Assembly: GCF_000972845.2 (NCBI RefSeq)
Contig: NC_040032.1
Coordinates: 7,208,394-7,272,393 of the forward strand
Direction: 5' to 3'
DNA: 64,000 nt
DNA from: Larimichthys crocea
Taxonomy: Eukaryota > Chordata > Actinopteri > Sciaenidae
The position numbers and the translations under genes are program-made. Positions 1-26,399 of the stretch are shown piece by piece; position 1 is the first letter of the stretch; the number at the start of each line of letters is the position of its first letter. The notes beneath the pieces were generated by a model. The model was not told the origin of the DNA and did not search any database. It saw nothing but the letters and a program-made list of their open reading frames with translations.

Positions 1-559
1 ATTAATGAAACATGTTCAACTGAAATATGAGCTTCTCGACAACATCACTCAGTCAGTATGTGCCTATTCAATATTTCATTATGTTTAATTTTAAAATAAT
101 TTCCAGTAAATCGAACACTGGATCCTGACCCACAGCGCTGTGGATAGATTTAATTATTATTTCCCTTGAAAAGTTTCCAAAGATGCGACCTACAACACCG
201 CTGTGGGTAAGTATCAAAATCAAGTTACATAATCATCATCGGTAAACAGCGGGACCGACTCGGCTCTTGCTGCCAGAGAAGGTTTGTTTTGCCGGTAGAG
301 AGGACTGACTGGGTCACAGCCACTTTCAAGTTAAGTTAAGGTTCAGTGTCTTTAATCTGGAAACTTGCATGAGCTTCGAGTCTGGAGCTCAGAGTTCCAG
401 TGTTTTGAATTAGCACTGCAGCTACACTACACCAATGTTTAACCACTAGGTATCACTGTTACATACTAAAAATAACTAACAGTAGCTAATAGTGACAAAA
501 AGGTTACATATTGTTCCTTTAATCGACCATACACAAAAAGGTTAAGGATAAGACTTTAC
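1..559. other. synj1 intron, possible short mobile-element end
   Basis: No exon is visible here. The segment around 440-525 resembles the end of a common fish short DNA element: reading leftwards from 522 it starts TTAAAGGAACAATATGTAAC. This is a recollection-based call, and I did not find a matching opposite end within the window. Confidence 0.35.
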
Positions 560-15950
<15,391 letters not shown>

Positions 15951-15982
15951 TGTTGATCCGAGATGAAAAAACCTGTTATGAC
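15951..15982 (-). other. synj1: synj1 5' UTR part of first coding exon
   Basis: An acceptor (TTTTCCAG on the minus strand) ends at 15983. From there 32 nt of untranslated sequence lead into the ATG at 15950-15948. The start was chosen because [17 protein letters not shown] is the conserved N-terminus of SYNJ1. At least one upstream non-coding exon is therefore expected. Confidence 0.75.
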
Positions 15983-16899
15983 CTGGAAAAGCAGAGAGAG
16001 CGGATGACAGCGTGTCAGAGAGAGACAGTCAGACATTTGTAATGTGAGGGCTATTAGAGGATATGATGCTTGTAGAGTATGACATGAACATGCTTACATA
16101 TTAGGATGTTTATATCAAAAATGGATTTATTACATTTAATACAGCAAACGCTGTGACTGAAGGAAGCATTAAGACGTTATAAAAAATGAAACATAGATGA
16201 TTACACGGCACTCTCACTGCAGGTAACACAGTGTTTGTGTCTCAGTGCCCGTCACTCATTAAGTGAACCTGTCGTATAATTAGATAGCAACATTACGTGT
16301 GAGTCAGATTGAGCAGAAAGCTTAGCATTGCGGAAGCTGGCACAGATAAGGCCCACAACATTATGACAAAGTGATTATTATCGCTTATTGCTGTGTGGAT
16401 ATCGCAGGTAGCTTGTGAGACTGGGAGCAAAGCGGGAGCCCTGTGAGGAATAACGTTAGGCCGGGAGACTGAAATATCATCCACCCTGACACGGACAGTC
16501 ACGACTTTATGGTGCAAGTGCAGCAGGCGAAGCTAACGCTGTCGTTTATCCGGCAGGCAGTCAGCCGGTTTAGTGCCATGACAAAAGTGACGGAGGGAAA
16601 AGGAGAGAGCTGAAAAAGACGGAGCGAAAACAGCCCGCCGTCTTTCACCTCTCTGACGCTAGCTGGGAGCGTTAGCCAGGTTAGCCGCATTAATCACAGG
16701 GATAGCTATGATTCGCTAGCTGTCGATATTTTCCATGGCAGTACTCCTGCACGTCATAAACATGACATTTATTAAAACAGAAACATGAGCAACATGTAGA
16801 ACGTATTAACTCGTTCAAACATCAAACACATCGGCTTCATCTTTCAATTGTAGGTTAGGTTTAAATTGCACAGAGGAAGGACTACATATTCCGCCTTAC

Positions 16900-17010
16900 C
16901 GTCACCCCCGCCGGGTTGTTACTCCGCTGTCACAACACAATCCCTCCCGGTGTGTTTGCGGAATGGTACATTCCAACGCCTACCTCACGTTACCGTAATG
17001 CTTGGAAAAC
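16900..17010 (-). other. synj1: Likely synj1 5' UTR exon, ends at donor near 16,899
   Basis: On the minus strand a consensus donor, ACG|GTAAGG, has its last exon base at 16900, which fits a non-coding first exon to be joined to 15982. The 5' end is not defined by the sequence, so the right coordinate is a guess. A second possible donor (GAG|GTAGGC) lies near 16,980. Confidence 0.45.
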
Positions 17011-17297
17011 ACGGAAGTAGAGTTCATATAAATAAAATATTTCGCAAGCTAAATCCAATTCACCTGACTTGTAGGTACTTGTTTTATGCCGTATATGCTT
17101 CAAATGCGCGTTAATGGACAATAAAGAGCCTATGACAGAAAATAACAAAGTGTTGTCGTCCGCTTTCACTGGTGACTGACAGTTCCTTCGTCGAATAAAC
17201 ACAGCCCTGAAAGACAGCCGTCCAATGGCGTACGGCGAGGGGCGGGATCGCGGCGTTTCGTATTTATATACACTTCTGTATAAAACAAGAGCAACTG

Positions 17298-17376
17298 CAC
17301 ACTTCAACAAACAGATTTTTTCTTTCCCCGGGATCACGTTATTGACTAAATCATGAGTCGAGAGATCATCTAAACG
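17298..17376 (+). other. slc46a3: Probable non-coding first exon of the SLC46 gene
   Basis: Lies about 30 bp downstream of the TATA-like element and ends at a consensus donor (ACG|GTATGT, with GT at 17377). The short ATG in it at 17353 does not lead into the protein frame. The exact start is estimated. Confidence 0.5.
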
Positions 17377-17914
17377 GTATGTGTTCTACTGCATGTTCTT
17401 GTCAACAATATAATAACAAAAAAGAAGCTAAGGTGTCGTTGTCGTCCTCGTTTCGTGTTATCTAACCCAGACCGGCTCATCCTGCAGCATATGTTGGACA
17501 CAGAAACAAACAAACCGGGCTATAGACTTAGTAGCTGATATTTCACTTTATGTGTCACACTGCTGGATCGATATTTTGATGCAACTTTTGCAACCTTGGA
17601 CTGTCTGTGATCCTCAAAAGGCACAAACAACCAAATAAATATTGTCTTGTACGTCAGATGTTTCTGATTTGAATCAGTATTGTGCCATGTAAAGAGTGTA
17701 ATGTGTGTCACATGTTTGTTCTGCACACTGTGTTATTTGTGTGTGCAGTGTTGAAGGTTAAAACATGTAAAAACAGAATCATCTTTATGGTCTGTCCAGT
17801 TGTTCAAATTTTCATCAATCATCTGTCTTTTTTTTTATTTGAGTTCATTTACATGTCTTAATGTCTTCATATCTGTTTTTCAGGATTTTTTTTTTTTAAT
17901 CGCAGACCCTCAGA

Positions 17915-18106
17915 ATGAAGGGTCTTTACCTTGTGGAGCCTGTAGTTGCTCTGTACGCTTTCTCCAGTTTTCTCATCTATCCCCTGGTGCAGCAGTATGT
18001 GTACCGGAGGTTCTGGCAGCAGCTGACAAACACCACCTATCCTATCTCTGACAACACATCCAGGTGTACAATAAACAACAGCAGCAACCACTCCAGCTAC
18101 CATGAG
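17915..18106 (+). CDS. slc46a3: SLC46 transporter coding exon 1
   Basis: Residues 1-64: first membrane helix, then PLVQQYVYRRFWQQLTN and a glycosylated luminal loop ending SSYHE. Acceptor after a T-rich tract (ending at 17905 or 17913), donor GTTAGT. Confidence 0.93.
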
Positions 18107-21100
18107 GTTAGTCATTCATCACTGGACGTAGAGGAGGATGCATTTAAGTAAATTAAGGCAATTGCAAATATTTGAAACAGGTTGCATTTGATTTCCCCTT
18201 CTACTTAAAACACACTAAGAACACATGCAACCATGTTCATTTTTCCCACATCCAGCAACAAGAAATGACATTAACACTGTGAATATTATTTGAAAACTAT
18301 ATTTACACAGACTTTAGAAAGAGGGGGTAAATGTCTCTGCCCTTCTTTGACTTATGCATGTGACGCTGACTCAATCATTATTATGTTGTCGTATCTGTGT
18401 GCTGATACTGACAGAAAAACATCCAGGCTTCCTAAACTAATATAAAATAACGCTCTGTAAAGCTGTGTCCCAGCAACTCTCCGTGTCTCTGTAGAAGTTC
18501 TGACTGCCATGACTCAGCATAAATGCTCCTATAACTGCAGACCCCCTCTTGCAACACAGTTCAGGTTTTAACTGATTCAGCTTTTGTGTGATAAGGTCAT
18601 GTGCAAGACCTGAGACTTAAGTTTACTGTTCCTTTGCTTTTTTTGTTGTTAAAGAGCGATAATCTTATTGAATCACATAATCACTTGTGAATTCATGAAG
18701 CAGTACTCAAGTCTGCAGTTCAGCAAGGCATGCTGCATATTATTATACGTGTCACTTAAAAGTATTGTTCCGCATTCTTCTTCATTCTATTTTTCATTGT
18801 GCATTTATTGGAAGAACGAAACACAACAAGGAAGTGAGACTGATCTTTTGATTGAAAACATTCCCTGCACCTGTAGTGCTGTGAAGATTTTCCCTCCCAG
18901 TCCTGAATCAGAAACCTCACATGAAATGTTTGCAAAAAGCACAAAGTTCTTTTATTCTGTGTATCTGCAGGATAATTGCCAGCGTGAGGTTTGCTATTAC
19001 AGCTGAATGCAGACAGTCCAGTGTCGGTCCATACATGTTTTTTAAGACTTAACCATGCTCTCTCTTTGTGTTTCCAGGAGGTACAAAGACAGGCATCTCT
19101 CTTCTCCCTTTACACAGAGCTCTTCTCCACAATCCCCTCTTTGGTTGTCACTCTCATGCTCGTGGCCTACAGTGACAGAGGAGGACGCAAGATCACGATC
19201 ATCATGCCTCTGATTGGCACGTTGATATACACCCTGTCCTTCCTGACCGTCTCCTACTTTGAGCTCAACATTTACTTGCTCATTGGTTCCTCACTTCTCA
19301 GCTCTCTGTTTGGCGGACTGGGCACATTTTTGGGGGGCTGTTTCGCCTACATAGCAGACTTGTGTAAAGATGATCGTCAGAAGACGTTGCGCATGGCTGG
19401 ACTAGATATGATGATCGGCCTGTTGTCTGGGGTGGCCTCAATATCAACAGGCTACTTTCTGAGAGCTGCAGGCTTTAACTGGCCTTTCGTAACCTCTGCG
19501 TTGTGCCAGTGTTTGGTCCTACTCTATGCAGTTTTCATCCTAGAAGAGACTGTGAAGAAGGCCCCCACTGATGCCAATATTCTAAATGGGCCTCCTCAGC
19601 ACTCGGCCTTGAAACAGATGATCTATGGGGTCTACCGGATGTTTACAGGGACTAGCCACAAGTGTAAAACTGTCTTGGTCCTCCTTATGCTAATCTTCAC
19701 CAGCTTTTCTTTCGCCTATGTGGGTGGGATCTCCATGATGACACTATATGAGCTGAATGAACCGCTTTGCTGGACTGAGATTTTGATCGGTTATGGGTCA
19801 GCACTGTCCACCACTGTGTTCCTGACTAGTTTTGTGGGAGTGACAGCATTCACGTACTGTGGTGTGCCACAGATTGTCATCGTGCTGATGGGAATCGTGT
19901 CCGTCATATCAGGAATGAGCCTAGTGGCGTTTGCTAAGACCACTTTTCTGATGTTTATAGGTGAGAATAACAACTGTACGGCTTAAACTAGAACTCATCT
20001 AGGACTTTTATATATTATTATATTTATATAACTATAAATGAACTTTAATTATGATGTATGGATTGCACAATTTGATGTGGTAACATCTGTCTTCTGTTAT
20101 TTCTTTACCACAGTGAGGGTGCCAATGCTTCTGTCTATCATGCCTTTCCCTGTTCTGCGCTCCATGATGTCAAAGATCATCTCAAAGTCTGAGCAGGGTG
20201 AGTGTGTTCAGAGGAGTTACAGGGCCGTATCTGTGTGTTTGTATAACTTATTGAGGAGTTGCTTGCTCCATCGACTTTATGATGGAGCAAGCAACCAAAC
20301 ACTCAAAGTTTGTGTTCCTTTAGAGCAAAGTGCAACTTTGGAACTGTTTCCTCTTGTCGCTTCTTTTAAAATAGTTTTTCCTCCCTTCTGTGTCTGTGTG
20401 TGTGGTTTTGTGTTTTTGCAGGAGCCCTGTTTGCCTGTCTTTCCTTTCTGGAGAGTTTAACCAACAACGTATCAGTCGCAGTCTTCAACAGCGTGTATGC
20501 CGCCACGGTGACATGGTACTCCGGTTTCATCTTTCTGTTGTCCGCAGGACTCTGTGCCATTCCTTTGTTTGTCCTAGGGTAAGTTGTAGATGATGCCACA
20601 TTAAAGGACTATAGCAGTGCTTCTCCCTGTTTTACTACAAAGTGTTTTCATAATTAAAATTAATCAAAAATAAATGTGTAGTAGTGGACTCTGCAGCATT
20701 AAAATAATAATGGCGCCTGCTAAAAGCCTTGCATTAATGATCTATCGTGGCTTTGTCTTAAAAACAGTAATCCTGTCAGTGAAAGCTGCAGTTTAGTTTG
20801 TGGCGCAAACTAACTTATAGAGAGAGAACTCCAGACTTTGTAATATAACACTGATAATGTGCTGAGAGAGTATTCTCCCCAGTTATGATTTCATTCCACA
20901 ATAAAAGAGCAGTATATAGGAGCTCTGTGCTCTGTGGATGTGCATGACAAACACTTTGCTTTTTTATGCCATGTCATTGTTTGCCACTTTTCCTTGTCTA
21001 AAGAAAACATCTGAAAACAAGAGAACCCAGTTCCTCATTCTCGCTCTCATCGCGTCCAACTTCCTTCACCAACCTGTTTCTCTGTTTGTGTAGTTGTGTA

Positions 21101-21879
21101 AACGATCTGTCGTGTTTTCTTCTGTATTTTGACTGCTACATCATCAACACAAGTTCTCTGTTATATAAAGAAGAAAGGCCAGAGAGGGTGCGCTGTCCTT
21201 ACATTGGTTTTGTCACGCTGGGTTGATAAACTAGTGCTGCTGAGTCAGTCGGGGAAGCGTAGCGTGAAACATAAACCTCCTTGAGTGAATCCACCTCACG
21301 TGCACTGCTTCTTCTGTTGCATAGCGAGTAGTTATAAAACAGCAAAGCCACTGGTTCAGCAATCTCAGTCACAGGCGAGGTCAACACAGACTCCAAAGAA
21401 AAAAGAAAGGGGGGAAAAAAAATCACCACTGATACACTCGATTTTGTCACTTTAATATCTCAAAAAATCAAGTTATTAAAGCTGATTTCACAAAAGTGAG
21501 GTAGACCTTGTACTGTATGCATCAGGTGATGTGCATATATCATTTTGTACATGGTACTTGTTTACAAGCTCCAATTTGGCATTCATTATGTCTTGTTGTA
21601 AACATCAGTGACTTGTGATGAAAATGTGTGTCAGGCAAGCTGGTGCAGGTTTGCAGAGAGACATGTCTAAAGTTCTGATAAGTACTGCTGATAAGAAACT
21701 GTTAGATACTGTATTGTATCCTGTGTTTCTGCTGTTCTTATGCCTGTTTTTCCAATTTCAGGGTTGTAGGTGTGATAGGAGTGAATGTTGCCAAAGAAGT
21801 AAAGAAGCCTGACCCGGCCTTCTCAGGGGAGGAGGATCCTGTTGAAGATGAGAATGAAAACAGTCCTCTTCTTAGTTGA
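17915..21879 (+). CDS. slc46a3: SLC46-family transporter, closest to SLC46A3
   Basis: A major-facilitator-superfamily carrier. SLC46A3 resides in lysosomes and has been linked to export of steroid conjugates and other small molecules; the family also contains the folate carrier SLC46A1. I joined 17915-18106, 19078-19960, 20114-20197, 20422-20578 and 21762-21879: 1,434 nt, 477 residues, all junctions in phase. The start MKGLYLVEPVVALYAF matches the SLC46A3 N-terminus (MKxLFVEPA type). QQYVYRRFW, CFAYIADLCK, YELNEPLCW, IGYGSA and SEQGALFA are family motifs. A first hydrophobic helix is followed by a loop with several N-glycosylation sites (NTT, NTS, NSS, NHS). The C-terminal ENSPLLS carries a PLL dileucine-type signal, which fits lysosomal sorting. 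Assignment to A3 over A1 or A2 rests on remembered sequences. Confidence 0.93.
19078..19960 (+). CDS. slc46a3: SLC46 transporter coding exon 2, main transport core
   Basis: An 883-nt exon with residues 65-359 or so. Begins EVQRQASLFSLYTELFSTIP and includes SDRGGRK, the MFS loop 2-3 signature (D-R-x-G-R-R/K), and CFAYIADLCKDDRQKTLRMA. About eight membrane helices are visible. Donor GTGAGA in phase 1. Confidence 0.97.
20114..20197 (+). CDS. slc46a3: SLC46 transporter coding exon 3
   Basis: An 84-nt, phase 1-1 exon: VRVPMLLSIMPFPVLRSMMS and then KIISKSEQ. Corresponds to the RVPFLFxIVPFSVLRSM block of SLC46A3. Donor GTGAGTG. Confidence 0.95.
20258..20295. repeat. Perfect 15-bp inverted repeat, 8-nt loop
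   Basis: GTTGCTTGCTCCATC at 20258-20272 is the exact reverse complement of 20281-20295. It is located in the 224-bp intron between exons 3 and 4 of the SLC46 gene, so the transcript can form a stable hairpin there. Confidence 0.9.
20422..20578 (+). CDS. slc46a3: SLC46 transporter coding exon 4
   Basis: Residues GALFACLSFLESLTNNVSVA then FNSVYAATVTWYSGFIFLLS, the penultimate and last membrane helices. Donor GTAAGTTG in phase 2. Confidence 0.95.
21762..21879 (+). CDS. slc46a3: SLC46 transporter last coding exon
   Basis: Finishes the last helix (VVGVIGVNVAKEVKK) and a short acidic cytosolic tail ending ENSPLLS with a TGA stop at 21877-21879. Acceptor TTTCCAATTTCAG. Confidence 0.94.
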
Positions 21880-22450
21880 GCACAAATGGACCGCCAAACC
21901 TGACCAGCACTTTATTTGTTTTTTCTTTATTCTTTATCCTTTATTCTAAAATACTTGTTTCCAGAAGTACCTCAGTACGTCTTGTTAGTTTCATAGGTTA
22001 ATAATGAAGGTTACAAATTCATATCTTAGCTTTTGATGCTGTGGTTCCTTCTGCTTAAATATTCTGGATATACAACAGGGATTCAAAGGAAAACAGTGAG
22101 GAATATTACAACAAGTTTTCGAGTAAGATCGGTATATGAGCTTTCTCAGACTTTATTTATACCTCAAAATGCCCCAACCGGCACATACAAAGCTTCAAAA
22201 TTCAAAGGATTTTATGTGTTTTCATACGATGACTGTGATATAGCTAACATTTTTCCAGTTAGGATTTCCAGTTATGCAAACAGATTGTGTTCTGTCTGAC
22301 CTTTTGTCTCTCTGTCTCCTCTTTTATATGCAATATAATATAAACCTTGTTTACTGTGAAAGATATTAGCAACTTTATGATTACATCTACATTTTTATCA
22401 GCAAAATAACATTAAGTGATGTAAAAATAAATCTGATCAAAACCATGAAG
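21880..22450 (+). other. slc46a3: 3' UTR of SLC46 gene, AATAAA at 22,426
   Basis: The first AATAAA after the stop is at 22426-22431, so cleavage is expected about 15-25 nt later. The 88-residue open frame at 22033-22299 lies wholly inside and looks like chance. Confidence 0.5.
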
Positions 22451-25400
22451 AAAGGGAAAAACAATCAGTGCCTTTTAAGAAATGAATTTACAACATGATC
22501 TAAAGGATCATAAGGAAGGAAAAGACGTAAGCATCATTGTATAAATATATTTAAAACTGCACATAAAAACAGTAAACCTTTGTTAAAGCATTGGTGGGTT
22601 CTTGAAAGGATGAAATGTGTTAAATGTTTTCTGAGGGGAAATATGACCTTTGCCTTGTTTGTTTTATGGACATATGGATTTGTTTCTGACTTTAGAAACC
22701 AAACAGGTGGTTGACTCATGTTCATTGTTGTTTTGAGGCCTAATTCCAACTGTTCTATCAGAAGTACACATGTAAACCAAAAGATGTATATGTTTTTGGA
22801 GTTTATCTCAAAAATGAAAATAATCTAAAAAAAAAACACACATTGTCTGTGATGTATATAATCATTATTTCTTTATGTGTATGTTTATGTCTTTGTGTAA
22901 GTACAATTTTAAAGACTTTAAATAATTTTCTGTTTGAATCTAGTTCCTCTGACACCATCCCAAAGAAGAGTTAGAGAACATACTCTCTTCACTTTAAGTT
23001 TTAAATCTTCCTTCTGCTCATTAAAACTTCTACTAACTGAGATTCATGTGTTGTGTTAAAGTGAGTGTTGGGCCTTTTCATTATGTTGATGGAAGGCCTT
23101 TATGCAAATTAGACATGCAGTCAATAAAAATATGCACAGTTTCTGTTATCATGTCTAATGCTGAAACCACGACAGAATTAATTAAAAAAAAAATCAGAAA
23201 ATATGAAGCTTCAATGTGAATCTGGAATCTTAAATCTATCAAGCCAGACTTCGAGGATGCAGGAACACAATCAAGTTCACAGTTGTAAGACAAAGGCGTT
23301 CTCAGACTAGTTCTAGACCTCTGAATTGTCTCCACATCTGTAAGCTGTTCAGTGCTTGAAATAGACTAAAGGAAGTGAAACAAAATGACAGTTTGATCAC
23401 AGTTTCAGCATTTTCATCTGTCGGAAGATGTCACATGCAGTATATCTGACTCAATAGAGATACAGGGCTGCTGTATATCAATCATGTATAACTCAACATC
23501 CAAGTTTTTAGTTCTCACAGATTCACATGTCAGCAGCAACAAAATATAAGAATTTCATGCATTGAAGGAAATCCTGCTTTGGTAGTGGAGAGCTGTATCT
23601 GCAAACAAACCTACAAATATGACACCAATCTGAGCTGGTTTTCTTAGATTCTATGTAAATCTGTGAGTGTTCACGTCTTGACTCAACATTGTGCAACATG
23701 TTTAACAGATAATCTGCCCATAAATCATTAAATTTGCTCGTTTTAGACAACCCCACTGCAATTACTTGGGTTAATTGTTATTTTTTTTAGTTGTTCTATG
23801 CTATTATAATTATGCAAAATAAAATATACAGGTAAGAAATTCTTGTATGAAATATACATAAATTAGGCCACTTAGTCAGGGGCTATCAGTTTATTCAATA
23901 ATAAAAAAAAAGTCTATTTTGGTTTAAGTATTGCTGTATTTTGTATATTGACCACTAGGTGGCACTGACATGCTACGCCCACAACACCATAGCCATACAG
24001 TATATTGTAAAGCCCCAAATTAAATACCAGTTGTTGTAAACATGGAACGAAAGAAAGGTGTAAAGATATGTCTTTTCTTTATCATTTATGATGTATTAAA
24101 ACAAATTAAATGGTTAAGCACTCAAGAACATAGCTGTAAATCTCACATGCTGTATGTATACAGTCCTTCTCATTACTCAAACGAAAGTGTACTCTGTCCT
24201 AGATTCCCTGATTCCGTACAAAGAGACTATTGACCACTGGGTTTAACCAGAACAAATTTGTTGTTGCAGTGCAGCCATGGTTTAATTCAATAAACTGATA
24301 ACAAGTTATAAGCTGTCTCCACACAATATCACGGTCCTCAGTACAAAGAAAAATGTTAGTTTTGAGTTGAATAAAAGTCATCAAGTGAATTTAATTTATG
24401 TGAACCAAAAAGAGAAAAGTCAGCCCTTTTTTCCACCAGTGCATGCTCCCAACACTTCAGATTTTAACTCAACACTACCCCCCATTCCTCTCACACCTCA
24501 AAGTTATTGTGTTTGATTTTCCTGCACTGAAAGTTCCCACCTCCTGTCTTTGTCGTCTACAGTGAAGGGTCGCCATTGAGCGCGTGCATGTGTGCAAAAA
24601 CCTATTTTTCTTAGACTCGCCCCGTCTCTGGGAGGGATGTGAAATTCAAAGGAAGCCTGTAGGACAGGCAAAACGGTGTGTGTCTTATGGATGATGAATG
24701 CACATCAGAAATCCTTGGCAGGGATCCCATCAGATAGCATACTGAGTTAAAAGATCACTGGGTTAGTGTGGAAGCAGAGAAACGTGTAACCACAAACGAT
24801 AAATGAGATGGCACCGGTGCCACACAGTTCCCTCATGTGAATCTCCACCGGATGTGTCGCATAAAAATCCGATTAGATTTACACATGATGCATCACGGGT
24901 ATAGTTATCAGCTCAGCTTTAAATTGGGTCTGTTTGTTGATTGGATGTTTGCCTGCACATTGATTCTATCTGTTAAACTCCGCTGAGAGATGTGATTCAC
25001 AGAGGAGGATGGGAAACCTCCATAAGAGGAACTTGGAAGTAGAAATATAGAAACATGCGGGTGAAAGTGTGCGATTTCCTTCTTTTCCTCCCTTTTTAAA
25101 ATGTCTCCAGCACGTCAGTTTGAATTGGCTTCATACACGGAAACCCAAATGACGTCTGATCATAATGTGTAGTTATTTGATTTCCACTCTCAAATCTTGA
25201 GAACCGTGACTGAAGCTTGATTGTAAGGTAATGTTGACACTGAGTTTGAATTAAGCTCTCAGCGCTGGAGGTTACACGAGGGATCATCTGAGGAAGGGCT
25301 TGCTTGGCACCAAACCTGAGGTTTCTGGTTAAATTAGAGTTGGAGGTGTGGTGAGCAGTGATGGTTTTCCCAGGGGGTGAGGAGCTCAGGGGGGAAAGAT

Positions 25401-26200
25401 ACTCGTAACGGTGGCTTGTGTGTGTGCATGTGTGTGTCTGGCGTGGCTGGGGTCGTTGTAGGATTAAAGGGAAGTCTGACAAAGTATGGTTGAGCATGGA
25501 GGCAAGGGGATCTGGGGTCTTTGGTTTCTGGTTTAGCTGAATCAGCAGTATGATCATCTGCGCCACACCACATCACATCACCAATAACTAAATCTCTGAT
25601 GTTGATCCAGTAAGTTGCTAACAGAACTCTCTTTATCTCAACCTTCGGCTGCCAGGGAGGAGATAATTCACTGTAATATAAAAGCCCATTTGAGAATGGT
25701 TTGCATGACTGAAGCTGGAGGGAATACAGGGGCTTCCCAGTCTGAAGTGATTTGATCATTTGAGGAACATTTGATCACACTAGGATCCACAGTTTTCATA
25801 CAGTCGAGAGGCTCACTATCAAAGGGAATTAACTAGACTATTAGATCAACAGTCATACAAGCAGATCAGCGTCTTTCTTGTTCTTGTGTGAGATTTTGCT
25901 CAAAGCTGTTGTCACGTCATTGTTTTCAAGTTTTCAAGTGGGCAGCGTCATTGGAGCAGATGCAGCCTAAACACACACTGGAAGGCATCTCAACACTTGA
26001 GGTAGTACACAGTGTTTTCCAAAGCAAGTTATGAATAGCACAAGTAGGACAGCACCAGTGCTTACATGGATCGTTTTCATTGGATTTGTGTGTATGCATC
26101 AAACCCATAAAAGAGACTTACAACACATTTACATGCTATGTACGCAGTTTTAATGGAGGTAGATTCTTGATTGTGGATGTACACTGGCTTACTACACTGG
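22451..26200. other. Intergenic, no gene recognised
   Basis: Only short chance open frames. The one item worth naming is a CTCF-like motif at 23952-23966. Confidence 0.5.
23952..23966. promoter_or_regulatory. CTCF-like motif
   Basis: CCACTAGGTGGCACT matches the vertebrate CTCF core (CCASYAGRKGGCR) at almost every position. Similar words occur in some fish mobile elements, so occupancy is not implied. Confidence 0.4.
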
Positions 26201-26362
26201 CAGTAGAAATTGAGTCAGTTCCACTATCAGCTTGAGGTTATCCATGTTTTCTTTCTCTTCCATCCCTTCTTCCTTCTTTAAAGGTCATACTGCTGTGTCT
26301 GGCACACCTGCCGTGCACTGATGCTCTAATCATCCCATGTTCCCCCACATGATATCTGCACG

Positions 26363-26365
<3 letters not shown>

Positions 26366-26397
<32 letters not shown>
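26366..26397. repeat. (GT)n microsatellite
   Basis: Sixteen uninterrupted GT units. Confidence 0.98.
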
Positions 26398-26398
<1 letters not shown>

Positions 26399-26399
26399 C

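Larger units (their letters stand above)
16900..17376. promoter_or_regulatory. Divergent promoter between synj1 and the SLC46 gene
   Basis: The two genes point away from each other from this segment. For the plus-strand gene the order is CCAAT at 17222-17226, GC box GGGGCGGG at 17239-17246 and a TATA-like TATTTATATA at 17261-17270, predicting a start near 17,295-17,300. CpG dinucleotides are frequent here compared with the flanks. An ETS-type CGGAAG is at 17012-17017. Spacing is normal for vertebrate promoters; the sharing of elements is inferred. Confidence 0.6.

Noticed and set aside
22033..22299. 88-codon frame downstream of the SLC46 stop
   Set aside because: It lies in the 3' UTR before the poly(A) signal and has no family features.
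25096..25759. Overlapping 156- and 141-codon minus-strand frames
   Set aside because: Two frames over the same DNA with low-complexity content and no splice-bounded exons; neither looks coding.
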